Part shown: in pieces, positions 30,811 to 38,109 of the stretch
Numbering within the stretch: the stretch's first letter is position 1
How the letters are laid out: each line of letters opens with the position of its first letter
Source of the DNA: Fen-183 sp036504335
GTDB taxonomy: Bacteria > Acidobacteriota > Thermoanaerobaculia > UBA5066
DNA: 64,000 nucleotides
Assembly (NCBI GenBank): GCA_036504335.1
Contig: DASXVJ010000035.1
Span: forward strand, 62,001-126,000
Reading direction: 5' to 3'
Translations under genes and position numbers: made by a program
The notes under the pieces: generated by a model
What the model was told of the DNA's origin: nothing
What the model saw: the letters and a program-made list of their open reading frames with translations, nothing else
The model's database searches: none

Positions 30811-30881
30811 GCGCCGCGTAAGGCACCCCCTTCACGCCGCGGGGGTATCCTTCCGTCCCCCCCGAAAACAGGGGGCCCGCC

Positions 30882-33128
30882 ATGTTCCACAACGAACCCC
30901 GCCCCAAGCGCCGCCGCAAGCTCGTCCTCGTCGAGTCCGAGCCGTCCGCCGCGCCCGCGCCGGCGGGCCCCGGTCAGCCCCTCCTGAACCGCGAGCTTTC
31001 GTGGCTCGCGTTCAACCAGCGGGTCCTCGACGAGGCGTTCGACGAGCGCTGGCCGCTCCTCGAGCGCCTGAAGTTTCTCTGCATCACGGAGACGAACCTC
31101 GACGAGTTCTTCATGATTCGCGTGTCCGGCCTCCTCGACCAGCTCTCCTCGGAAGTCGTCGAGCACGCGGACGACCGCCTCCAGCCGGCCGAGGCGCTCG
31201 CGCAGATCCGGACGACGGTCCAGGAGATGGAGGCGCGCCAGACCGCCTGCCTCGTCGCCGACCTCCTTCCGAAGCTGGCCGCGAACGGGATCGCCCTGCT
31301 GACGTGGGACGCCCTCACGGAAGAGCAGCGCACGGGCGCCACCGCGTACTTCCGGCGGAACGTCCTGCCCGTGCTGACCCCTCTCGCCGTGGACCCTGGC
31401 CATCCGTTCCCGTTCCTCTCGAACCTCTCGATGAACTTCGCCGTCGAGGTGAAGAACCCCGAGACGGGCGAGGTGAAGTTCGCGCGCGTGAAGGTGCCGC
31501 AGGTCCTCCCGAGGCTCCTGCCGCTGCGCGAGATCCTCGAGGGCAAGAAGAAGGTCAAGCCGGAAAAGGCCGAGTTCCTCTTCCTCGAGTCCCTGCTGCA
31601 GGCGAACCTCGCCGACCTCTTCCCGGGGCTCGAGATCGTCTCCTCGCACCTCTTCCGCGTGACGCGCGACGCCGACATCGAGATCCAGGAGGACGAGGCC
31701 TCGGACCTCCTCGCGACGATCGAGCAGGAAGTCCGCCGCCGCCGCTTCGGGGCCGTCGTGCGCCTCGAGGTGGCCCCGAAAACGCCGAAGCGCGTCCGCA
31801 AGCTCCTCGTCAAGCAGCTCGAGATCACGGAAAACGAGATCTACGAGGTGGACGGACCGCTCGGGCCGGGCGACCTCATGTCGCTCCTGAAGCTCGACCG
31901 CCGGGATCTCAAGGACGCTCCGTTCTCGCCCGCCGTACCGGCGATCCTCACCCAGCCCGACACCTCGATCTTCGCGGCGATCCGCGCCGGCGACATCCTC
32001 CTGCACCACCCGTACGACTCGTTCTCGCCGGTCGTCGAGATGATCGAGCGGGCCTCGGAGGACTCGAAGACCGTCGCGATCAAGATGACGCTCTATCGGA
32101 CGAACCCCGACTCGGGGCTCATCCCGGCTCTCGTCCGCGCGGCCGAGAACGGCAAGCAGGTGGCCGTCCTCGTGGAGCTCAAGGCGCGCTTCGACGAGGT
32201 GAACAACATCACGTGGGCCAAGTCGCTCGAGCAGGCGGGCGTCCACGTCGTGTACGGCGTCGTCGGCCTCAAGACGCACGGCAAGATCGCACTCGTCGTG
32301 CGGCGCGAGAAGGACGAGATCCGGCGGTACGTCCACCTCGGGACCGGCAACTACAACTCCTCGACGGCGCGCACGTACACCGACATCGGCCTCATGACGT
32401 GCCGGCCCGAGTTCGGCGAGGACGCGACGCGCTTCTTCAACGCGCTCACGGCCTTTGCCGGGAAGACGACGTACGCGCGCCTCGTGACGGCGCCGAAGGA
32501 CCTCCACCGGTGGGTCCTCGAATCCATCGCCCGGGAGACGGCGCACGCCCGCGCGGGGCGCCCCGCGGGCATCCGGGCGAAGATGAACGCGCTGGTCGAC
32601 CCCAAGGTCATCGCCGCGCTCTACGAGGCGTCGCAGGCCGGCGTTCCGGTGGACCTCCTCGTGCGCGGGATCTGCTGCCTGAAGCCGGGCCTGCCGGGCG
32701 TCTCCGAGACGATCCGCGTCCGCTCGATCGTCGGCCGCTTCCTCGAGCACAGCCGCGCCTTCGTGTTCGAGAACGGCGGCGAGCGGCAGGTCTGGCTCTC
32801 GTCGGCCGACTGGATGCAGCGGAACTTCTTCCGCCGCGTCGAGATCGCGTTCCCCGTCGTGGAGTCCGCGCTCGCGAAGCAGGTCGTCGAGGCACTCGAC
32901 ACGATGTGGCGGGACAACGTGCGCGCGCGCGAGCTGAAGGCCGACGGGACGTACGTGCGCCTCGCGCCGAAGGAGGGCGAGGTCGCGGTCGACTCGCAGA
33001 CCCTCTTCGTCGAGGACGCGCGGCGGCGGGTGCTGAAGGCCGTCGAGGCGTTCCAGAACCGGGGCGCCGAGGCCTTCGAGGCCGCGGAACGCGCCGCGGG
33101 CCCCGAGCCCGTCGAGACGGCTTCCTAG
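30882..33128 (+). CDS. ppk1: Polyphosphate kinase 1
   Basis: Reversible transfer of the ATP terminal phosphate to polyphosphate; 748 residues. The N-terminal helical domain begins with LLNRELSWLAFNQRVLDEA and LKFLCITETNLDEFFMIRV; the head domain has FPFLSNLSMNFAV. The first catalytic half has DILLHHPYDSFSPVVEMI with the candidate phospho-His and AIKMTLYRTN; the second has GLKTHGKIALVVRRE and YVHLGTGNYNSSTAR. The C-terminus carries LVRGICCLKPGLPGVSE and VWLSSADWMQRNFFRRVE. The sequence looks complete and unbroken. Together with PiT, DUF47, Ppa and the phosphatase it points to active phosphate storage. Confidence 0.97.
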   Translation: MFHNEPRPKRRRKLVLVESEPSAAPAPAGPGQPLLNRELSWLAFNQRVLDEAFDERWPLLERLKFLCITETNLDEFFMIRVSGLLDQLSSEVVEHADDRLQPAEALAQIRTTVQEMEARQTACLVADLLPKLAANGIALLTWDALTEEQRTGATAYFRRNVLPVLTPLAVDPGHPFPFLSNLSMNFAVEVKNPETGEVKFARVKVPQVLPRLLPLREILEGKKKVKPEKAEFLFLESLLQANLADLFPGLEIVSSHLFRVTRDADIEIQEDEASDLLATIEQEVRRRRFGAVVRLEVAPKTPKRVRKLLVKQLEITENEIYEVDGPLGPGDLMSLLKLDRRDLKDAPFSPAVPAILTQPDTSIFAAIRAGDILLHHPYDSFSPVVEMIERASEDSKTVAIKMTLYRTNPDSGLIPALVRAAENGKQVAVLVELKARFDEVNNITWAKSLEQAGVHVVYGVVGLKTHGKIALVVRREKDEIRRYVHLGTGNYNSSTARTYTDIGLMTCRPEFGEDATRFFNALTAFAGKTTYARLVTAPKDLHRWVLESIARETAHARAGRPAGIRAKMNALVDPKVIAALYEASQAGVPVDLLVRGICCLKPGLPGVSETIRVRSIVGRFLEHSRAFVFENGGERQVWLSSADWMQRNFFRRVEIAFPVVESALAKQVVEALDTMWRDNVRARELKADGTYVRLAPKEGEVAVDSQTLFVEDARRRVLKAVEAFQNRGAEAFEAAERAAGPEPVETAS

Positions 33129-33140
33129 GCCGGACCGCTC

Positions 33141-33356
33141 CTACCGCTCGACTTCGAAGCTCGCGGGCGGGGTGAGGACGGGCTCCTGCGCGGTGAGGGT
33201 CGTGCCGTCGATGGGCACCACGATCAGGTGCGTGTTCGCGCCGAAGGCGACGTTGACTTCGTAGAACCCGTGCGGGGACACGGCGATGAGCGTCCCGGGG
33301 ACCTGCTTGAGGTCGGCCATCGGGCACGTGACGTAGACCTTGAGCGGGACGTCCAT
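33141..33356 (-). CDS. Small protein of unknown function
   Basis: A 71-residue protein that starts at ATG 33356 after a GAGGAG ribosome site. The sequence is beta-rich: VYVTCPMADLKQVPGTLIAVSPHGFYEVNVAF and a THLIVVPIDGTTL segment. It has no signal peptide or metal motif. Composition and codon use match real genes here, and the ribosome site is good, but I do not recognise the family. It is convergent with ppk1 and divergent from the exported pair at 33466. Confidence 0.6.
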   Translation of the reverse strand: MDVPLKVYVTCPMADLKQVPGTLIAVSPHGFYEVNVAFGANTHLIVVPIDGTTLTAQEPVLTPPASFEVER

Positions 33357-33465
33357 GGCGCTCTCCTCTTCGAGTGCACAGGATAGCGCGAGCCGGAACG
33401 GCGCGCCCGCCCGAAACGTGCGCTGCGTCACGCCGGACTCCCTCCTCCGGGGGGACGATTCCCCC

Positions 33466-33921
33466 GTGGCCTCCCTCGCCGCGCTCGCCCTCGTCCTGCC
33501 GTTCGCGGCGCCACCGGCCCCGCGGCCGACGCTGCCGCCCGTGCCGGCCGACGTGGCGATGCGGATGAACGGCCTCTTCGCGAAGGCGACCCCGGCCGTG
33601 CGCGCATGGGTGGACGCCGAAGCCCGCAAGCTCCGCCCGGTTCCGCAGGTTGAGGCGCCCCCCGTCGCGGCCGACGCGCGCCAGGCTTTCCCGTCCGCAC
33701 AGCCGCCGCTGACGCCCGGGCAGGCCGACACGCTCGCGGCGATGGCGCTCTACCAGGTCCTGAACGACCTCGACAGCGAGGCGCGGCTCGCGATCGGCGA
33801 AGGCGCCGCGGAGAGGATCGCGGCCCTGCAGGGCCGCCGGAGCAAGCTCATCCAGACGCTGTCGGCCCTCCTCTCGAAGATCCCGAAGACCGACGAGTCG
33901 ATCGTCCAGAACCTGAAATAG
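33466..33921 (+). CDS. Exported protein of unknown function (first of a related pair)
   Basis: About 151 residues from GTG 33466, after a G-rich ribosome site. The N-terminus (VASLAALALVLPFAAPPAP) looks like a signal peptide. Then come KATPAVRAWVDAEARKLRPVP, a helical centre (PLTPGQADTLAAMALYQVLNDLDSEA) and a helical tail (LQGRRSKLIQTLSALLSKI). The layout and several residues match the next gene, suggesting an old tandem duplication. No domain is recognised. It is probably periplasmic. Confidence 0.65.
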   Translation: MASLAALALVLPFAAPPAPRPTLPPVPADVAMRMNGLFAKATPAVRAWVDAEARKLRPVPQVEAPPVAADARQAFPSAQPPLTPGQADTLAAMALYQVLNDLDSEARLAIGEGAAERIAALQGRRSKLIQTLSALLSKIPKTDESIVQNLK

Positions 33922-33929
33922 GGGGAGCC

Positions 33930-34478
33930 TTGCGCATTCTCGCCGCCGCCGCCCTCGCCGCCGCCCTCGCCGCCGTCGTCGCCCGGACGGCCGCGGCCGC
34001 GGACCCAGCCGTCCAGCCGCTGCCCGCGAACACGCGCGCACTCGCGACCGACGTCGCGGGCAAGGCCACGGCCGAGGAGAGAGCCTGGGCGTCCGAAGCG
34101 GGCCGCCGCCGGCCGCTTCCCGGCTACGACGCTCTCGAGGCCGAGGTCCGGTCGCGTTTCGCGACGCACCGCCGCATGTCCGAGTTCGACGTCGATCGCC
34201 TCGCGTTCCTCGGCGTCGTCATGGGATTCGACGCGGGCGCTGCGGAGCACACCCGACGGAACGCCCTCGTGAAGATTCCGACCCCCACGCCCTCGCCGAT
34301 GCGTCGCGTCAAGGCACCGGCGGCCCAGAACCCGAACCACTCGCAGGGAGCGGAGCTGGAGATGATCAATCTCCAGAGCCTCGTCTCCCAGCGAGAGATG
34401 GCGGTTCAGCTCGCGACGCAGCTGTCGGGCAGGCTGAACGAATCCAGTCGGACCGTCGCGGCGAACATCGGCCGCTGA
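33930..34478 (+). CDS. Exported protein of unknown function (second of a related pair)
   Basis: 182 residues from a TTG start at 33930, eight bases after the previous stop and behind an AGGGGGA ribosome site. A signal peptide (ALAAALAAVVARTAAAAD) is followed by KATAEERAWASEAGRRRPLPG, similar to the previous protein, then a helical middle and a tail MINLQSLVSQREMAVQLATQLSGRLNESS that resembles amphipathic helices of filament or secretion proteins. A basic Pro-rich linker (KIPTPTPSPMRRVKAP) precedes the tail. The two genes likely form one operon. Function is unknown. Confidence 0.65.
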   Translation: MRILAAAALAAALAAVVARTAAAADPAVQPLPANTRALATDVAGKATAEERAWASEAGRRRPLPGYDALEAEVRSRFATHRRMSEFDVDRLAFLGVVMGFDAGAAEHTRRNALVKIPTPTPSPMRRVKAPAAQNPNHSQGAELEMINLQSLVSQREMAVQLATQLSGRLNESSRTVAANIGR

Positions 34479-34484
34479 CGGGTC

Positions 34485-36011
34485 CTAAGGCCCGTCCTCG
34501 CCGTCCTCGTCGCCGTCGTCGTCTCCGAACGGCTCGCCCCGGTACTCCTTGAGCTTCCGCTGGAGCGTGCGCAGCCCGATCCCGAGCGCCTCGGCGGCCT
34601 TCCGGCGGTTGCCGCCCGAGATCTGGAGCGCCGTCAGGATCGCCTCGCGCTCGATCTCGTCCATCGTCTTGCCCACGAGGCTGCCCGCGAACGCCGGCGT
34701 CTCGGCCGAGCCGCCCGCGGGAGGCGCGCCCGCCTCGTGCGCGGGGGACGCGGACACAGCCGGAGGCGCCACCATGGGCGCCGGAAGCTTCACGGCCGCC
34801 CATTCCCCCGAGCGCGGCCGGCCGGGGGCGCGGGCGCGGATCGCGGGCGGGAGGTCCGCGACGTCAATGCGCGGCCCGGCGGCGAAGAGAACGGCGCTCT
34901 CGAGGACGTTCTTGAGCTCGCGCACGTTGCCCGGCCACTCGTACGCGACGAGCGCCGCGAGCGCGGCGGGGGTCGCGCCCGCGACGGACTTGCCGTGCTC
35001 CTCGGCGAAGAGCGCGCGAAAACGCTCCACGAGGAGCGGAATGTCGTCCTTGCGCTCGCGCAGCGGAGGGATCTCGAGCGTGACCACCGAGAGGCGGTAG
35101 AAGAGGTCCTGCCGGAAGCGTCCGGCCTCGATCTCCTTGACGAGGTCGCGGTTCGTCGCCGCGACGAGCCGGAAGTCGACTTCCTTCGACTCGTTCCCGC
35201 CCACCGGCGTCACGCGCTTTTCCTCCAGGACCCGCAGGAACTTCACCTGAAGGTCCGGCGGCATCTCGGACACCTCGTCGAGGAAGAGCGTGCCCCCCGC
35301 CGCCTGCTCGATGCGGCCCATGCGCTTGACGAGCGCGCCCGTGAAGGCGCCACGCTCGTGGCCGAACAGCTCGGACTCGATGATCTCGCGCGGGATCGCG
35401 CCGCAATTCAGGGCCACGAAAGCGCGCCCGCGCCGCGGCGAGTTGTGGTGAAGCGCGTTCGCGACGAGCTCCTTGCCCGTGCCGGACTCGCCGACGAGGA
35501 GGACCGTCGTCTTCGCCGGGGAGACGACGCGGAGCTTTTCGAAGAGGCGCTCCATCGGCTTCGAAATCCCGAGGATCGCCTCGAAGCCGAAGCGCTTGTC
35601 GAGGCGCTCGCGCAGGTCCCGGATCTCGCCCGCCTGCCGGGCGCGCTTCAAGGCCGCCTCGGCGCGCAGGCGGAGGTCGTCCTTCGCGAGCGGCTTGGCG
35701 ACGTAGTCGACGGTCCCGAGGGCCCGGGCCGAGAGCAGCGTCTCGACGTCGCCGTGCGCGGTCACGAGGAGGACCGCCACGTCCGGGCGGGCGGCCGCGA
35801 GCTCGGAGGCGAGCTCGAGGCCGGTCTTGCCGGGCATCTTGAGGTCCGTCACGACGAGCGCGACCGACGGGTCCTCGACCGCACGCTCGAGCGCGGAGTC
35901 CGCGTCGCCGAACTCTTCCACGCGGCGCCCGTCCGTCTCCAGCGTCAGCGCCATCGCCTTGCGGCTCGCGGCGTCGTCGTCGACGACGAGGACGAGCGGC
36001 GGCACGCTCAC
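34485..36011 (-). CDS. Sigma-54-dependent response regulator (NtrC family)
   Basis: A 508-residue transcription activator. The receiver domain starts LVLVVDDDAASRKAMALTL; the phospho-acceptor Asp is in LVVTDLKMPGKTGLEL, with the switch Thr in LLVTAHGD and Lys in VAKPLAKDD. The AAA+ domain has LLVGESGTGKELVANALH, the sigma-54 contact loop GAFTGA and GTLFLDEVSEMP. The Fis-type C-terminus NRRKAAEALGIGLRTLQRKLKEY is followed by an unusual very acidic tail (GDDDGDEDGED). The GTG start overlaps the ligA stop by GTGA, an odd pairing. No cognate kinase is adjacent, so its signal is unknown. Confidence 0.93.
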   Translation of the reverse strand: MSVPPLVLVVDDDAASRKAMALTLETDGRRVEEFGDADSALERAVEDPSVALVVTDLKMPGKTGLELASELAAARPDVAVLLVTAHGDVETLLSARALGTVDYVAKPLAKDDLRLRAEAALKRARQAGEIRDLRERLDKRFGFEAILGISKPMERLFEKLRVVSPAKTTVLLVGESGTGKELVANALHHNSPRRGRAFVALNCGAIPREIIESELFGHERGAFTGALVKRMGRIEQAAGGTLFLDEVSEMPPDLQVKFLRVLEEKRVTPVGGNESKEVDFRLVAATNRDLVKEIEAGRFRQDLFYRLSVVTLEIPPLRERKDDIPLLVERFRALFAEEHGKSVAGATPAALAALVAYEWPGNVRELKNVLESAVLFAAGPRIDVADLPPAIRARAPGRPRSGEWAAVKLPAPMVAPPAVSASPAHEAGAPPAGGSAETPAFAGSLVGKTMDEIEREAILTALQISGGNRRKAAEALGIGLRTLQRKLKEYRGEPFGDDDGDEDGEDGP

Positions 36012-38056
36012 GCCCGGCCGCCCTTCAGCTCGCGGTCGAGGTCGGCCTCGGTCCACACGGGCACGCCGAGCGCCTTCGCCTTGTCCAGCTTGCTTCCGGC
36101 CTCTTCGCCGGCGATGACCGCCGTCGTCTTCTTCGACACGCTCGAGCTCACTTTCCCACCCGCCATTTCGATCGCCTCGGCCGCTTCGTCCCGCGTCCGC
36201 CGGGGCAGGGTCCCCGTGAGGACGAAGATACCTCCGGACAGGGCTCCGCCCGGCCCCGCGGGCCCGGCTTCCTCCGTCATACGGACCCCGGCCTTGCCGA
36301 GTTTCTTCACGAGGGCCCGGTTCGCGGGGTGGGCGAACCACTCCAGGATTCCGCGGGCGGTCTCCGGGCCGATCTCCGGCACCGAGGTGAGGGCCTCCTC
36401 GTCCGCCGCAACGAGAGCCTCCATCGACGAGAAGCGCCGCGCGAGGACCTTCGCCGTCTTCTCGCCGACCTGCCGGATCCCCAGGCCGAAGAGGAGGCGT
36501 GCGAGGCCCGCGCTCTTCGAGCGCTCGATCTCCGCGACCACGTTCGCGGCCGACTTGTCGCCCCAGCGCCCGAGCGGCGCGAGTTGCGCCGCCTCGAGGT
36601 CGTAGAGCGACGCGACGTCCTTCAGGAGGCCCGCTTCGCGCAGCTGCTCGATGCGCTCGTCGCCGAGCCCCTCCACGTCCATCGCGCGGCGCGTCACGAA
36701 GTGGCGGAGCGACTCGGCGACCTGCGCCGGGCAGCCCGGGTTCACGCACCGGACCGCGACCTCGCCCTCCCGCTGGACGACCGGCTCGCCGCACGCCGGA
36801 CAGCGCGCGGGCATGGAGAACGCCTTCGCGCCCTTCGGCCGTTTCTCGAGGAGGACGCGCGTGACCTTCGGGATCACGTCGCCGGCTTTCTCGACCGCGA
36901 CGGTGTCGCCGACGCGGACGTCCTTGCGCGCAAGGTCCTCCATGTTGTGGAGCGTCGCGCGGCGCACGGTCGACCCCGCGAGGAGGACCGGCGTGAACTC
37001 CGCGACCGGGGTCAGGACGCCGGTGCGCCCGACCTGCACGACGATGTCCGCGACCACGGTCGTCGCCTCCTCGGGCGGATACTTGTAGGCGATCGCCCAG
37101 CGCGGAAACTTCGCGGTCTGGCCGAGACGCCTCTGGTCCGCGAGCGCGTCCACCTTCACGACGACGCCGTCCGTCTCGAACGGCAGCTCGTGACGCTTCG
37201 CCCTCCAGGCGTCGATGAACGCGAGGATCCCGTCCACGCCGGAGACGACCGCGCGATGCGGATTCACGGGAAAAGAGATCTCTTCGAGGGTGAAGAGGCT
37301 TTCGGCCTGTTTCTGCGGTTCTCCGGGGCCTTCCCATCTCGCGATGGAGTAGAGGAAGGCGGAGAGGCGGCGGCTGGCCGTGATCTTCGCGTCGAGGAGT
37401 CTCAGCGAACCCGCCGCCGAGTTGCGGGGGTTCGCGAACAGCGGCTCGCCGGCCTCCTCGCGCGCGGCGTTGAGCCGCGCGAAAGACGCCTTCGACATGT
37501 ACACCTCTCCGCGGACTTCCAGCACGGCCGGGATCTTCACCTTCAAAGAAATCTTCCGCGCCGCGTGAGCGGCGCGCAGATCCAGTGGGATCGCATGGAT
37601 CGTCTTCACATTGGGGGTCACGTCCTCCCCCGTCGTCCCGTCGCCGCGCGTCGCGGCACGTGCGAGGCGGCCGTCCTCGTAGACGAGCGACACGGACAGA
37701 CCGTCGATTTTCAGCTCGCAGACGAACTCGGGGGTACGGCCGAGGCGGTCCACGACGCGGTCGGCCCAGGCCTTCAGCTCCTCGGGCGAATAGGCGTTCT
37801 CGAGCGAGAGGAGGGGGAGCTCGTGCTTCACGTTCGGGAGGCTCGAGAGGGGGGGCCCGCCGACGCGCTGCGTCGGAGAGTCCGGGGTCACGAGCTCCGG
37901 ATGCGCCTCCTCCAGCGCGATCAGCTCGCGCAGGAGCGCGTCGTACTCGGCGTCCGTGATTTCGGGGCGGTCCTCCACGTAGTAGAGCCGCGCGTGCTTC
38001 GAGATCTCCTCGCGCAGCTCGGCCGCGCACGTCGCGGGGGCCTTCGTCTTCGCCAC
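36008..38056 (-). CDS. ligA: NAD-dependent DNA ligase LigA
   Basis: Seals nicks in replication and repair; 682 residues, close to E. coli LigA (671). The N-terminal Ia domain (LYYVEDRPEITDAEYDALL) precedes the adenylation lysine in FVCELKIDGLSVSL. Then come RGEVYMSKASF, FETDGVVVKVD, the OB fold (VGRTGVLTPVAEF), the zinc finger Cys set in RCPACGEP…VRCVNPGCPAQV, helix-hairpin-helix repeats and a BRCT domain. GTG 38056 is preferred as the start. Two inward-facing dispersed-motif copies (37268 and 37533) fall in the adenylation-domain region, encoding TLEEISFPVN and RKISLKVKI. Confidence 0.96.
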   Translation of the reverse strand: MAKTKAPATCAAELREEISKHARLYYVEDRPEITDAEYDALLRELIALEEAHPELVTPDSPTQRVGGPPLSSLPNVKHELPLLSLENAYSPEELKAWADRVVDRLGRTPEFVCELKIDGLSVSLVYEDGRLARAATRGDGTTGEDVTPNVKTIHAIPLDLRAAHAARKISLKVKIPAVLEVRGEVYMSKASFARLNAAREEAGEPLFANPRNSAAGSLRLLDAKITASRRLSAFLYSIARWEGPGEPQKQAESLFTLEEISFPVNPHRAVVSGVDGILAFIDAWRAKRHELPFETDGVVVKVDALADQRRLGQTAKFPRWAIAYKYPPEEATTVVADIVVQVGRTGVLTPVAEFTPVLLAGSTVRRATLHNMEDLARKDVRVGDTVAVEKAGDVIPKVTRVLLEKRPKGAKAFSMPARCPACGEPVVQREGEVAVRCVNPGCPAQVAESLRHFVTRRAMDVEGLGDERIEQLREAGLLKDVASLYDLEAAQLAPLGRWGDKSAANVVAEIERSKSAGLARLLFGLGIRQVGEKTAKVLARRFSSMEALVAADEEALTSVPEIGPETARGILEWFAHPANRALVKKLGKAGVRMTEEAGPAGPGGALSGGIFVLTGTLPRRTRDEAAEAIEMAGGKVSSSVSKKTTAVIAGEEAGSKLDKAKALGVPVWTEADLDRELKGGRA
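37268..37298 (+). repeat. Dispersed AT-rich motif, copy 15
   Basis: GAGATCTCTTCGAGGG at 37275-37290 is followed by TGAAGAGG. It resembles copies 1 and 11 with the same downstream GAAGAGG, and faces copy 16 in ligA. Confidence 0.6.
37533..37559 (-). repeat. Dispersed AT-rich motif, copy 16 (consensus copy)
   Basis: The minus strand reads exactly GAAGATTTCTTTGAAGG (37556-37540), then TGAAGA. It encodes KISLKVKI of LigA and pairs inward with copy 15. Confidence 0.72.
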
Positions 38057-38109
38057 GGACCTGATTCTAGGCGGCGAGGCCGGCGAGGGCCCTGCTAGCA
38101 TCCCCCGTC

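Noticed and set aside
30858..30880. CCCCCCC-gaaaac-GGGGG hairpin before ppk1 as a riboswitch or terminator
   Set aside because: Homopolymer arms are cheap at this GC; no known aptamer or T-tract, and it merges with a G-rich ribosome site.
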